NCBI GenBank assembly: GCA_034667465.1
Contig: JAXDJV010000022.1
Coordinates: forward strand, 1 to 64,000
Reading direction: 5' to 3'
Length of the DNA stretch: 64,000 nucleotides
Source of the DNA: JAOBAU01 sp034667465
Lineage (GTDB): Bacteria > Acidobacteriota > Thermoanaerobaculia > Gp7-AA8
Position numbers and translations under genes: made by a program. Shown piece after piece: positions 25,678-35,525 of the stretch. The notes beneath the pieces are model-generated. The model was given only the letters and a program-made list of their open reading frames with translations. It did no database searches and was not told the origin of the DNA. Every line of letters starts with the position of its first letter. Position 1 is the first letter of the stretch.

Positions 25678-27094
25678 TCGTCAGCGAGTCGAGCGCGTAG
25701 ACGCCGTCGATGGCGTGCTCGAAACTGCGCACACGCCGCGACAACACCACGACCGCCTGGCCTTTGAGAATCGGCACGAGCGGCACTTCGTCCTGCACCG
25801 CTTTGCGCACCGCCGATTTGTTCTCGGCGGTCGGCGCGACGCGAAACGTTGCGATCGCACGATCGAGCGCTTCACTTTCGATGCGACTGAGATTGTTCGC
25901 CGCCGCGTGCGTGCTGCCGACGCGCGGAATCATTTTCGACGAGAGCAGCGACTCGTACGTGTCGGCGGGATCGGGCGTGTCGGGAATCCAGCCGGAGAAG
26001 ACGAGCTCGTAACGGCCGGCGGCGATTGCGGCGTAGTAGTCGTCGCTCGAGCGCGGCGGCGTGACTTCGACGCCGACGCCGAGCGCTCGCAGCTGTCGCG
26101 CGATCTCATCGCCGATCAATCCGGGGTTCGGCGCATACGGCCGCGGCGCCCACGGAATCAGCATCCGCAAACGATCGGGTTTACGAATCGACGGATCGGC
26201 GAGGATGCGCTGCGATTCGACGAGGTTGTGCGGGAAGAGATCGACTTCCACCGCGTCGATCGCAGGCGGGAGGATGTCTTTCGCCACGAACGCAAGCGGG
26301 TTCTTTTCGAAGGAGTGTTTCGCGATCGCCGTCTTGTCGATCGCCAGCGCGAGCGCGCGGCGCAGCCGTTTGTCGGCGAGTTGCGGTGACGCGGTGTTGA
26401 ACGAGAGGAACGCGGTCGAGACGCCGTTCTGAATGCTCGGGTAGACGACGCCGAGTGGAATCTTCGCCGCATGCAGCGACGTGAGCGCCGCGGTGAAATC
26501 GACGTTGCCGTGCTCGCACGCTTCGAGCAGGTTCGCCACCGTGTAGATGACGAACGTGACGCTCTGCATCGCGACGGTCCGCTTTGAATGCGGATTGCGA
26601 ACGAGCCTCACTTCTGTCGCCGCCTGCAACTGGCGAAGGATCGGCGGACGCTCGAACATGAACGGACCGGTGCCGAGGAGCTGCATCGACTTCTCGAGCA
26701 CGACGCAGCAGCTCGTCGATGCGAGCAGCAGATCGAATCGCGGATTCGGTTGCTTCAATTCGAAGACGACGCGATCGCCTTCGTGCCGCACGGTTGCCTG
26801 ATCGGTGACCGCGCTCGTCTTCGCGAGCGACCGCGCCACGATCTCGGCGGTCAGCGGCGTGCCATCGGAGAAAAGCACTCCATCCGCGACGCGCGCGGAG
26901 CGAACGTTGTTGCGATCGTCGCGCAGCGACTCCGCGAACAGCAGCGGAACGGTACGTCCCTGTCGAATGACGAACGGCGGCTCGAAGATCTGCCGCAGCA
27001 GCGTGTGTGACGCCGTATCGCGCGCGGTGCGCGGGTCGAGTCCGCTCGGAGGAGCAAGCGTCCCGACACGAAAGTCGACAGAAGGGTCACGCAT
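25667..27094 (-). CDS. Family 5 (peptide-type) ABC solute-binding protein lacking a signal peptide
   Basis: A 475-residue protein of the SBP_bac_5 family: VGTLAPPSGLDPRTARD at the start, FSDGTPLTAEIVARSL, RRALALAIDKTAIAKH, and YELVFSGWIPDTPDPADTYE. Family members are exported and bind peptides or similar solutes for an ABC importer. Here translation starts at mature sequence with no signal peptide or lipobox. A TAG codon directly precedes the ATG. The upstream gap is completely occupied by a palindromic element (27095-27137). The gene may be 5'-truncated; no permease genes adjoin it. Confidence 0.82.
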   Translation of the reverse strand: MRDPSVDFRVGTLAPPSGLDPRTARDTASHTLLRQIFEPPFVIRQGRTVPLLFAESLRDDRNNVRSARVADGVLFSDGTPLTAEIVARSLAKTSAVTDQATVRHEGDRVVFELKQPNPRFDLLLASTSCCVVLEKSMQLLGTGPFMFERPPILRQLQAATEVRLVRNPHSKRTVAMQSVTFVIYTVANLLEACEHGNVDFTAALTSLHAAKIPLGVVYPSIQNGVSTAFLSFNTASPQLADKRLRRALALAIDKTAIAKHSFEKNPLAFVAKDILPPAIDAVEVDLFPHNLVESQRILADPSIRKPDRLRMLIPWAPRPYAPNPGLIGDEIARQLRALGVGVEVTPPRSSDDYYAAIAAGRYELVFSGWIPDTPDPADTYESLLSSKMIPRVGSTHAAANNLSRIESEALDRAIATFRVAPTAENKSAVRKAVQDEVPLVPILKGQAVVVLSRRVRSFEHAIDGVYALDSLTITK

Positions 27095-27133
27095 CTAAAG
27101 TCAAAGTATGGGGTCTGACCCCATCAATTGACT

Positions 27134-27137
<4 letters not shown>
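27095..27137. repeat. Nested palindromic repeat element
   Basis: The outer arms CTAAAGTCAA (27095-27104) and TTGACTTTAG (27128-27137) are perfect inverted repeats. Inside is ATGGGGTC-T-GACCCCAT (27108-27124). The TGGGGTC/GACCCCA core resembles repeats I recall as dispersed in many bacterial genomes, some linked to REP-associated transposases. The element supplies the stop codon of meaB (27134-27136) and abuts the ATG of the solute-binding protein gene. Confidence 0.8.
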
Positions 27138-28084
<947 letters not shown>

Positions 28085-28086
28085 CG

Positions 28087-29226
28087 CTACGCCAGCAGGC
28101 TGCGCGCGATCACCATCCGCTGGATCTCGCTCGTCCCTTCTCCGATCGTGCAGAGCTTCACGTCGCGATAAAACTTCTCGGCCGGGAAGTCTTTGATGAA
28201 GCCGTAGCCGCCGAAGATCTGCACCCCTTTTTCCGTCGCGCGGACCGCGACTTCGGACGCGTAGAGTTTCGCCATCGCCGAGAACTGCGTGACCCGCTCG
28301 CCGGAGTCTTTCATCGCCGCGGCGCGGTAACAGAGCAGACGCGATGCATCGATCTCCGTCGCCATATCGGCGAGCATGAACTGGATGGCCTGGAAGTCGG
28401 AGATCGGCTGGCCGAATGCGGTGCGCGTTTTCGAATAGTCGCGTGCCGCTTCAAATGCGCCGCGCGCGATGCCGACGGAAAGCGCGCCGATGGAGATGCG
28501 GCCGCCATCGAGGATCTTCATCGCGTCGATGAAGCCGTATCCGATCTTGCCGAGGATCGCTGACTCCGGAACGCGGCAGTCTTCCATCACCAGTTCGGCG
28601 GTGTCGGAGACGCGCATGCCGAGTTTGTTCTCTTTCTTGCCGGGACGAATCCCTTTGCGATCCATCTCGACGGCGAAGGCGGTGATGCCGTGTTTCTGAT
28701 CGCTGCGATCGGTGACCGCGAGCACGACGGAGATGTCGGCGTAGGTGGCGTTGGTGATGAAGTTCTTCGTGCCGTTGAGCACCCATTCGTTGCCGTCTTT
28801 GACGGCGACGGTGCGCATGCCGGAAGCGTCACTTCCCGAGCCGGGCTCGGTCAGTCCCCACGCCGCGATCCACTCGCCGCTGGTGAGCTTCGGCAGCCAG
28901 CGCTGGCGCTGTTCATCGTTGCCGCCGAGATAGATATGACCGGTGCCGAGGGAGTTGTGCGCGGCGACGCTGAGCGCGAAACCACTGTCGACGACGGCGA
29001 GCTCTTCGATGATGTTGGAGTAGTCGACATACGAGAGCGCCGCGCCGCCGTACTGCTCGGGAATCGTGACGCCGAGCATGCCGAGCTCGCCACACTTCTT
29101 GAAGACCTCAACGGGGAAGTGTTGCGCCTCGTCCCACTCCATAACGTGCGGCTTGAGCTCGCTCTCCGCGAACTCACGGACCATCTGTTTGATCTGCGAC
29201 TGCTCGTCGCTTAGACGAAAATCCAT
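28087..29226 (-). CDS. Acyl-CoA dehydrogenase
   Basis: A 379-residue flavoenzyme. Family landmarks: GVTIPEQYGG, WGLTEPGSGSD, KNFITNA, GIARGAFEAARDYSKTRTAFG, QIFGGYGFIKDFPAEKFYRD, and the catalytic-region CTIGEGTSEIQRM. It oxidises acyl-CoA to enoyl-CoA with electron transfer to ETF. Chain-length specificity cannot be fixed from sequence; the short/branched-chain group is likely. GAGGTGGGA precedes the ATG. It is followed by meaB after 2 nt. Confidence 0.93.
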   Translation of the reverse strand: MDFRLSDEQSQIKQMVREFAESELKPHVMEWDEAQHFPVEVFKKCGELGMLGVTIPEQYGGAALSYVDYSNIIEELAVVDSGFALSVAAHNSLGTGHIYLGGNDEQRQRWLPKLTSGEWIAAWGLTEPGSGSDASGMRTVAVKDGNEWVLNGTKNFITNATYADISVVLAVTDRSDQKHGITAFAVEMDRKGIRPGKKENKLGMRVSDTAELVMEDCRVPESAILGKIGYGFIDAMKILDGGRISIGALSVGIARGAFEAARDYSKTRTAFGQPISDFQAIQFMLADMATEIDASRLLCYRAAAMKDSGERVTQFSAMAKLYASEVAVRATEKGVQIFGGYGFIKDFPAEKFYRDVKLCTIGEGTSEIQRMVIARSLLA

Positions 29227-29318
29227 CGTCCCACCTCGGTATTCGGATTGCCTCCGCGATTCGGCCGCCCGGAACGCGCGGAGCGCGTCGCCGACACCGC
29301 AGCCACGTCAGGCCAGGG

Positions 29319-29348
29319 CCGGCATTGTAGCGCAGAGGAGAATGCCGG
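29319..29348. promoter_or_regulatory. Inverted repeat in a divergent promoter region
   Basis: CCGGCATT (29319-29326) and AATGCCGG (29341-29348) are perfect inverted repeats between the acyl-CoA dehydrogenase and the small gene at 29384. On the minus strand a TACAAT box (29324-29329) overlaps the left arm. It could be an operator for either gene. Confidence 0.35.
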
Positions 29349-29383
29349 TTGGATGGAAGCGGTTTTGTTACGATGAGCGAGCG

Positions 29384-29557
29384 ATGAGAGAGGAAAAGAA
29401 CGAGCATCCCGCCACACCGAAGGATTCGTTACCGCGCGTCGATCTCTCGCAGCTTCGTGAGCGCCTGAAACTCACGCCGGCAGAACGCCTCCGCGTTGCC
29501 GCCGAGAGCGCGAACAATCTTCGTGACTTTCTCAAAAGCGTGCGACTGCGAAAATGA
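29384..29557 (+). CDS. Small protein upstream of a nucleotidyltransferase gene
   Basis: A 57-residue hydrophilic protein (MREEKNEHPATPKDSLPRVD...) ending in a helical, basic segment (LTPAERLRVAAESANNLRDF). It overlaps the next gene by 4 bp (ATGA). Size, overlap and order resemble a two-gene toxin-antitoxin module, but no antitoxin family was recognised. A TACGAT box ends 9 nt before the ATG. Confidence 0.65.
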   Translation: MREEKNEHPATPKDSLPRVDLSQLRERLKLTPAERLRVAAESANNLRDFLKSVRLRK

Positions 29558-30036
29558 GCTCGTTCAATCCGACGCAAATACTCAAGACCCTCAATCGCCA
29601 CGACGTTCACTACGTCGTGATCGGAGGAATCGCCGCCTCGATCCACGGATCGAGCGCCGATACATACGATCTCGACGTCTGCTACGACCGTTCGAAGGAA
29701 AACCTGAAACGGCTCGCCGCAGCACTGGGTGAAATGAAGGCGCGGCTGCGCGGTTTCCCGGCGGAGCTGCCGTTCGTGCTCGATGAACAGACACTGCGAA
29801 ACGGCGACACGTTCACCTTCATCACTGCTTTCGGCGATTTTGACTGCCTTGCCATCCCACAGGGAAGCGGCGGGTACCGGGAACTGCTCGAGCACTCGAA
29901 GATTGCAGACTTCCACGGCGACGTGATCCGCGTCTCGTCAATCGACGATCTCATTCGGATGAAACGCGCCGCAGGGCGCCCGAAAGATGTCGTCGCCGTC
30001 GATCTTCTCGAAGCGATCCGGCAACTGGAATCGTAA
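29554..30036 (+). CDS. Nucleotidyltransferase-fold protein (MNT/AbiEii-like)
   Basis: A 160-residue protein. The core GGIAASIHGSSADTYDLDVCYD matches the nucleotidyltransferase pattern: a GG/GS-type helix, then paired acidic residues (DLD). A third acidic position is likely in FGDFDCLA. The C-terminus IDDLIRMKRAAGRPKDVVAVDLLE is typical of stand-alone NTases of toxin-antitoxin or phage-defence type. It probably transfers a nucleotide to RNA or protein; the substrate is unknown. Coupled to the 57-residue gene by a 4-bp overlap. Confidence 0.75.
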   Translation: MSSFNPTQILKTLNRHDVHYVVIGGIAASIHGSSADTYDLDVCYDRSKENLKRLAAALGEMKARLRGFPAELPFVLDEQTLRNGDTFTFITAFGDFDCLAIPQGSGGYRELLEHSKIADFHGDVIRVSSIDDLIRMKRAAGRPKDVVAVDLLEAIRQLES

Positions 30037-30057
30037 CTTTCGGCGAGAATGACGGCA

Positions 30058-30603
30058 ATGAAACCGGCCACCCTCCTCCTCGTCCTCGCTACGCTTCTCC
30101 CTTCGATCGCCGCGGCGCGGCCTGCGACGCCTCCCGTTCCGCGCACAGGCTTCCGCGCGGAGTTCCTGCAAAACCTCGATGAGCTCGAAACCAAGTACGT
30201 CGCGCTCGCGAATGCGATGCCGCAGGCGCGCTACGGCTGGCGTCCGGCGGAAGGGGTTCGGTCCGTCAGCGAGGTCTACATGCACATCGCCAGCAGCAAC
30301 TACTACCTGGCCACGTTTCTCGGTGTGAAGCCGCCGGCCGATTCCGACTGGATCACGGAGAAGGTCACCGACAAGGAGAAAGTCCTCGCCGCGATCCGAA
30401 AATCGTTCGCCGATCTGCGCACCGTCGCGCTGTCAAAGACGGACGCCGAGCTCGATACGAAGATCCGAATGTTCGGCAATGACACCACCGAGCGCGCCGC
30501 CTTCGTCAACATCCTCAGCCATCTTCACGAGCACCTCGGCCAGTCCGTCGCCTACGCGCGGATGAACGGCGTCGTGCCTCCGTGGAGCCGCAACGATCAG
30601 TAG
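30058..30603 (+). CDS. Exported DinB-family four-helix protein
   Basis: About 181 residues. A signal peptide (MKPATLLLVLATLLPSIAAA) precedes a DinB/YfiT-like helical bundle. Candidate metal-binding histidines are in EVYMHIASSNYY and LSHLHEHLGQSVAYARMNG, matching the family's three-His arrangement. Family members are thiol-dependent metalloenzymes of mostly unknown substrate; an exported one is less usual. ATG 30058 was preferred to 30049 for its compact signal peptide. It converges on the next gene with a 7-bp overlap. Confidence 0.75.
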   Translation: MKPATLLLVLATLLPSIAAARPATPPVPRTGFRAEFLQNLDELETKYVALANAMPQARYGWRPAEGVRSVSEVYMHIASSNYYLATFLGVKPPADSDWITEKVTDKEKVLAAIRKSFADLRTVALSKTDAELDTKIRMFGNDTTERAAFVNILSHLHEHLGQSVAYARMNGVVPPWSRNDQ

Positions 30604-31250
30604 CGGCGGTAGCCGGTCGCGTAATCCGGAATCGGAATCCCGTTCGTCAGCCGCTCGTCGGAGATCGGCGACTGCGCGACGAGCTTCAGCGGAATGACGC
30701 CGGCCCAGACCGGCAGCGCGTAGTCCTCTTCGTCATCGCCCGGCCCGCCGGTGCGAACTTTGGCCGACGCTTCGTCGATTGGCAGCGAGAGCACGATCGT
30801 CTGACGGAGCTCCTGTTCGTTCGGACGCCGTGCGTCGCGCGTACGTCCGGCGCAGACATGCTCGACGAGCACATCGAGCGCGCGCAGCTTCTCCTCGCGA
30901 TCGGTGACCTGCCGCGCGGTTCCGTAGACGACGACCGAGCGATAGTTCATCGAGTGATGGAACGCCGAGCGCGCCATCACCAGACCGTCGAGCAGCGTGA
31001 TCGTTACGCACGCTTCGACGCCGCGATCGAGCGAACGAAGCATCCGGCTGGCGACCGAGCCGTGCAGATAGAGCCGCTCGCCGTCGCGCCAGTGAATGGT
31101 CGGAATCACGGCCGCCTTCCCTTCCACGACGAAACCGACGTGGCAGATCAGTGCCTCATCGATGATGGCGTTGATGGTGTCACGATCGTAAGCGCCGCGT
31201 GCCGGCAGGCGCCGCACTTTGGTCCGTTCTGTTTGCAGCGTATCGCTCAT
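30597..31250 (-). CDS. FMN-binding pyridoxamine 5'-phosphate oxidase-like protein
   Basis: A 217-residue protein of the split-barrel flavin fold. Motifs: GFVVEGKAAVIPTIHWRDGERLYLHGSVASRML, ACVTITLLDGLVMARSAFHHSMNYRSVVVYG, and the C-terminal VWAGVIPLKL. The sequence resembles NimA/PNPOx-like proteins. It is transcribed divergently from a MocR-type regulator that itself binds PLP. This link suggests a role in vitamin B6 or flavin metabolism under that regulator's control. Confidence 0.8.
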   Translation of the reverse strand: MSDTLQTERTKVRRLPARGAYDRDTINAIIDEALICHVGFVVEGKAAVIPTIHWRDGERLYLHGSVASRMLRSLDRGVEACVTITLLDGLVMARSAFHHSMNYRSVVVYGTARQVTDREEKLRALDVLVEHVCAGRTRDARRPNEQELRQTIVLSLPIDEASAKVRTGGPGDDEEDYALPVWAGVIPLKLVAQSPISDERLTNGIPIPDYATGYRRY

Positions 31251-31261
31251 ATACTTTGTTC

Positions 31262-31291
31262 CAGTACAATGATGTTGTTATGACAGTACAA
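31262..31291. promoter_or_regulatory. Direct repeats in the PNPOx/MocR divergon
   Basis: CAGTACAA occurs at 31262-31269 and 31284-31291, 22 bp apart (two helical turns). MocR-type regulators often bind direct repeats near their own gene. TACAAT (31265-31270), 9 nt before the regulator ATG, can serve as its -10 box, so binding would block it. Confidence 0.5.
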
Positions 31292-32611
31292 AACTACATC
31301 AGCGGACGGACCGCGGTCAACATCCAGGCAAGCGTGGAAGCGGCGGTCGCGGCAGGAAGACTGCGCGGCGGCGATCTGCTGCCGCCCGTTCGCATGCTCG
31401 CCGCGCAGTTGAACGTGAGTCCTGCGACCGTCGCCGCCGCGTATCGATTGTTGCGCGATCGCGGCCTCGCCATCGCTGACGGCCGTCGCGGCACGAGCAT
31501 CCGCCACGCCGCTCCCCTCCTCCCGCCGCCTGCCGCCCCTCTGCCATCGCACGTTCGCGATCTCTCCGACGGCAATCCCGACGCCGCGCTGCTCCCCGAC
31601 CTCGCCACGGCCGTTCGCGCGTCCGCGCCGGAGCAGCGACTGTATGGCGACGAGACGATCAACGACGCGCGGCTGCTTGCACTTGCGCGGAAACAGTTCG
31701 CAGCCGATGGCGTCGCGGCCGAGCATGTCGCGGTCGTCAGCGGCGCGCTCGACGGCATCGAGCGCGTGCTTCGCGAACATCTCCGCGCCGGCGATCGCGT
31801 CATCGTCGAAGACCCCTGCTTCACCGGCGTCGCCGATCTGCTCAATGCCGTCTCGCTCGTGGCCGTGCCGGCGGCCGTCGACGATCAGGGGCTCATCGCC
31901 GCCGAACTGCGGAAGGCGTTGCGCTCACCCGCCGCCGCGCTCATCGTCACGCCGCGCGCGCAGAATCCGACCGGCGCCGCGTTCACGCCGAAGCGCGCTC
32001 GCGAATTGCGCGCGCTGCTCGCATCGCGACCGGAGTTGCTGCTCATCGAAGACGATCACGCCGGTCCGGTCGCCGGCGCGCCATACGTAACGCTGCGCGA
32101 TGCGTCGCGTGCGCGGTGGGCGGTCGTTCGTTCCGTGTCGAAGTCGCTCGGTCCCGATCTGCGCGTCGCGCTCGTCGCGTGCGACGCGCAGACGATGGCG
32201 CGCGTCGAAGGACGGCAGACGCTCGGCATTCGCTGGGTGAGTCACGTACTGCAGCGGATCGTCGCGGCGATGTGGAGCAACGGACATACGCAAACACGCC
32301 TGGCGCGTGCGGCGCGCATCTACACCGAGCGCCGCGATACGTTGCTGCGCGAGCTCGCAAAGCGCGGCATCGACGCGCACGGCGCGTCAGGGATGAACGT
32401 CTGGATTCCTGTTCCGGAAGAAAGCGCGGTCGTGCAGGGATTGCTGCACGCCGGCTGGGCGGTGCAGGCCGGCGAGCGCTATCGCATTCGCAGCTCGCCG
32501 GCGATCCGCGTCACGATCTCCGCGCTCGAGCGTGCCGACGCCATCGCGTTCGCCGACGATCTCGCGCGCATTCTGCGACCGCGCAGCGGCGGCCGGGCGG
32601 GGGCGGTTTGA
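31280..32611 (+). CDS. MocR/PdxR-family transcriptional regulator (GntR-HTH + aminotransferase fold)
   Basis: A 443-residue protein. The N-terminal 75 residues form a GntR-type winged helix (LLPPVRMLAAQLNVSPATVAAAYRLL). The rest is an aminotransferase-like domain: VVSGALDGIERVLREHL, VEDPCFTG, TPRAQNPTGAAFTPKRA, LIEDDHAGPVAG, and the PLP lysine in VRSVSKSLGPDLRVA. Such proteins sense PLP and bind DNA as dimers. It faces the PNPOx-like gene, with 29 bp between start codons, and probably regulates that gene and itself. Confidence 0.9.
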   Translation: MTVQNYISGRTAVNIQASVEAAVAAGRLRGGDLLPPVRMLAAQLNVSPATVAAAYRLLRDRGLAIADGRRGTSIRHAAPLLPPPAAPLPSHVRDLSDGNPDAALLPDLATAVRASAPEQRLYGDETINDARLLALARKQFAADGVAAEHVAVVSGALDGIERVLREHLRAGDRVIVEDPCFTGVADLLNAVSLVAVPAAVDDQGLIAAELRKALRSPAAALIVTPRAQNPTGAAFTPKRARELRALLASRPELLLIEDDHAGPVAGAPYVTLRDASRARWAVVRSVSKSLGPDLRVALVACDAQTMARVEGRQTLGIRWVSHVLQRIVAAMWSNGHTQTRLARAARIYTERRDTLLRELAKRGIDAHGASGMNVWIPVPEESAVVQGLLHAGWAVQAGERYRIRSSPAIRVTISALERADAIAFADDLARILRPRSGGRAGAV

Positions 32612-32620
32612 CGTGCCGGC

Positions 32621-33382
32621 TCAGTCCACCCCGAAGTCGAAGAGCTCGCCCGCCTGCACCACGTACACGCCGTACTCGCCGGCCGGCAGCGTCTTCTTCA
32701 GCGTCGCCTTCCAGACACCGTGTCTTTCCTCGACGGCGTCGAACGGGAACGTCCAGTCGGAATCCGGCACCGTTCCCGCCTTGAATGAGAACGCGCCGCT
32801 GCGGCCCATCTTCAGCGAGCGGTCGCCATCCTCTTCATTCGCATCGAGACGGACGACGTAGTAGCGGCTGCGCGGATCGCGATCGGTCGAGATGATGAAC
32901 GACGGACTCTTGTCGCTCGTCCGATTCGCCGCGTGCAGCGACGGAAAGTTCATCCAGTAGAGCACCGTGACGTACACGTACGTCGAGCTCGAATCGCCGA
33001 CGACGCTCGTAAGCGGAATCGTCTTCGCGCTGGTGACGAGCTTCACCGCGCCGGCCGCGGGCGTGGTCGTTTCAACGACACCCGCGGGCGTTGCGACGTA
33101 GGTCGTGTGTCCGCTGTTGCCGTTCGAGCGGTCGAGCATCGCGGCGATGACCTTGCCGCTGACGCCGGCGCTCTTCAACTTCGCGAGATCGTCGGTCTCG
33201 AGCCGGAAGTCGACTTCCGACGCCTGACGAATCTTCGCGGTGATCGCCTCGTCGCCGAGGCCGACTTTGGAGAGCTTGATGATGTCCTCGTTGGTGAGAG
33301 TTTTCTCACTCAGTGCGGCGGATGGAATCAGCAGCACGAACACGAGAGAGAACAGAGATGCGAGCGCACCGAAACGGAACAT
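32621..33382 (-). CDS. Exported hypothetical protein
   Basis: A 253-residue protein with a signal peptide (MFRFGALASLFSLVFVLLIP). The first mature segment (about 25-85) is a helical repeat-like region: TNEDIIKLSKVGLGDEAI and LAKLKSAGVSGKVIAAML. The C-terminal half is beta-rich (YYVVRLDANEEDGDRSLKMG, LPAGEYGVYVVQAGELFDF). It could be an envelope protein, but no named family was assigned. ATG 33382 is supported by AAGGGAG at the right distance. Confidence 0.7.
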   Translation of the reverse strand: MFRFGALASLFSLVFVLLIPSAALSEKTLTNEDIIKLSKVGLGDEAITAKIRQASEVDFRLETDDLAKLKSAGVSGKVIAAMLDRSNGNSGHTTYVATPAGVVETTTPAAGAVKLVTSAKTIPLTSVVGDSSSTYVYVTVLYWMNFPSLHAANRTSDKSPSFIISTDRDPRSRYYVVRLDANEEDGDRSLKMGRSGAFSFKAGTVPDSDWTFPFDAVEERHGVWKATLKKTLPAGEYGVYVVQAGELFDFGVD

Positions 33383-33473
33383 AGACACTCCCTTTGAACG
33401 GCCGAATGCGGACGTATCTCCGGAATGTAAGTCAGGTGGCGCCGCACTACAAGGGCAACGGCCGAAATGGCTG

Positions 33474-35474
33474 TCAGTGAGTCAGCGCGCCGCGCCGCGC
33501 GAACATCCCCGGCGTATACGCGGTGATGTGTCCCGTGAACGCCGACGCCGCAACTGACAGCGGCGACGCCAGCCACAGTTTTCCCGGACCGCTGCGACCT
33601 TTGTAATTGCGATTGATCGCGCTGATCGTCACCTGATCGCCAGCGTCGGAGACGCCCGGACCGCAGCCGATGCAGGCGCCGCAACCGGGATTGAGCACCG
33701 TCGCGCCGGCGCGCTCGAACGTATCGACGAGACCGTTGTCGCGCGCGAACTTCTCCACCGCCTGCGAGCCGAACTGGATGAAGAACTTCACTCCTTCCGC
33801 CACCTTCAGCCCGGAGTCGACCGCTTCCTTCGCCACCTGATGGTAGAAAAGAAGATCGTCGATTTTTCCCGCCGTGCAGGAACCGGCGTAGGCGATATCG
33901 ATCTTCACTTCGCCGACGTCATCGATGTACGCGCCGTTGGTCGGATCGGACGGCACGCCATGATCGGGATCGCCGGGATGCGCGACCATCGGCCGCACCT
34001 TCGACAGATCGATCGTATGCACGCCGCCGCCGTAGACCGCATCGGCGTCGGGTGACACGGCGCGTGCGCGCAACACATCGATATCGGCATCCGGCCGGAT
34101 CGCTGCGATCCACGCGAACGTCTTCTCATCCGCTTCACAGATTGCGGTACGCGCAGAGCACTCCGTCGCCATGTTCGCCAGCGTCGCCCGCTCATCGAGC
34201 GACAGCGATCGCAGGCCGGGACCGGTGAACTCCATGATCCGGTCGAGCGTCTGCTGCGGCTTCGCGTACTCGAGGAGGATGTGCAGCATCACATCCTTCG
34301 CCGTCACGTTCGCCTGCAGCTTGCCGACCAGCTCGAAGCGGATCGACTCCGACACTTCCACCTGCGTGAATCCGGAGTGCACGAGATTCGCGTATTCGGT
34401 CGCGCCGACGCCCCACGCCAGCGCGTTGTTCACGCCGCCCATGCACGTATGGGAATCGGTCGCCTGGATGAAATCGCCCGGATCGATGATGAACTCGCGC
34501 GCCACTTCGTGGCAGATGCCGGGCGAGACGTTGTCGGTCGCGGAGAAATCGCGGCAGTCGGTGTGGCGCTGATAGTCGCGCTGCAGATCGCGCAGCGTCT
34601 GGATCTTGTCCATGAACGGCCGCATCTTCGCGACCTCGTCGGCGTAGATGAGGTGATCTTCGAACACCGCGAACTTGTCCGGATTTTTGATCGCGTAATC
34701 GGCGCCGTACTCCTGCTCGAGGAAGTAGTGCACCTGCGCCGTCGTGAACTCGTGCGTATAGCCGCCGTCGACTTCGACGACGACCGCGTCGCCCGGCTTC
34801 ACGTAACGCTCGCCGTCGCGTCCCAGCATGTGGCGCGCGAGGATCTTCTCCCCCATCGTCATCGGACGCTTCGTCGTCGACGGCACCGGTAGTTGCAGTT
34901 CGCCGCGCTCGACAGCTTTTGCGAACGGGAAGAGTCCGCCGCTGCGGATGATCAGCTTCGTGATGACGTCGTACCCTTCGGTGAATTCATCGATCGGCAG
35001 CGCCTCTCCATCCTGCAGACGGCGGAGCATGTCGTGGCTCGCCATCAGCAGTCCCTGATTGACGTTGTTGCCGGCGTGAATCGGCGCGAACGACGCCGCG
35101 ACGGCGATGCGAATGCCGCTGAAGACTTCGCACTGTGTCGCCGTTTCGCGCGATGAGCCGACGCCTTTGCGATAGCCGCTGACGATCACTTCGAAGTTGC
35201 CGTTCTTCAGCGCATCGGGCGGAAAGAGCCGCTCGCCGTTGACGATCAAACCGGCGTACGCGTTGCGCGCGATCTCTTCCGGTTTGTAGTCGAAGCAGAC
35301 CCACGCCGGCGTCATCGCGTCGGTGTTGATGTCGTCGAGGAGATCGTCGATGGAGAGGTCGCTCATCCGCAGATCGAGCTCGCCGCGCAGCTGGCGGCGA
35401 ATGAGCTCGGGATCTTTCGTCAGGAAGAGAACGCGTTTGCCGGGAGTGAGGCGGATCGTGTCGGTCGGTCGCAT
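33474..35474 (-). CDS. Aconitase-family hydratase with N-terminal swivel domain
   Basis: A 666-residue protein. The order is swivel domain first (about 35-190, with GVGSSRETATQCEVFSGI), then the Fe-S catalytic domain. Cluster cysteines are in ATDSHTCMGG and NPGCGACIGCGPG. Further active-site segments are TDNVSPGI and YAGSCTAGKID. This is the domain order of AcnB without its HEAT domain, and differs from AcnA or LeuC. It should isomerise a tricarboxylate; whether citrate, isopropylmalate or another is not settled. ATG 35474 is followed at once by family sequence. Confidence 0.85.
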   Translation of the reverse strand: MRPTDTIRLTPGKRVLFLTKDPELIRRQLRGELDLRMSDLSIDDLLDDINTDAMTPAWVCFDYKPEEIARNAYAGLIVNGERLFPPDALKNGNFEVIVSGYRKGVGSSRETATQCEVFSGIRIAVAASFAPIHAGNNVNQGLLMASHDMLRRLQDGEALPIDEFTEGYDVITKLIIRSGGLFPFAKAVERGELQLPVPSTTKRPMTMGEKILARHMLGRDGERYVKPGDAVVVEVDGGYTHEFTTAQVHYFLEQEYGADYAIKNPDKFAVFEDHLIYADEVAKMRPFMDKIQTLRDLQRDYQRHTDCRDFSATDNVSPGICHEVAREFIIDPGDFIQATDSHTCMGGVNNALAWGVGATEYANLVHSGFTQVEVSESIRFELVGKLQANVTAKDVMLHILLEYAKPQQTLDRIMEFTGPGLRSLSLDERATLANMATECSARTAICEADEKTFAWIAAIRPDADIDVLRARAVSPDADAVYGGGVHTIDLSKVRPMVAHPGDPDHGVPSDPTNGAYIDDVGEVKIDIAYAGSCTAGKIDDLLFYHQVAKEAVDSGLKVAEGVKFFIQFGSQAVEKFARDNGLVDTFERAGATVLNPGCGACIGCGPGVSDAGDQVTISAINRNYKGRSGPGKLWLASPLSVAASAFTGHITAYTPGMFARRGALTH

Positions 35475-35525
35475 AAGCGTGCGGAGTATATGAACGCGGA
35501 CGCGACGGAGTGAAATCCTGGCCGT

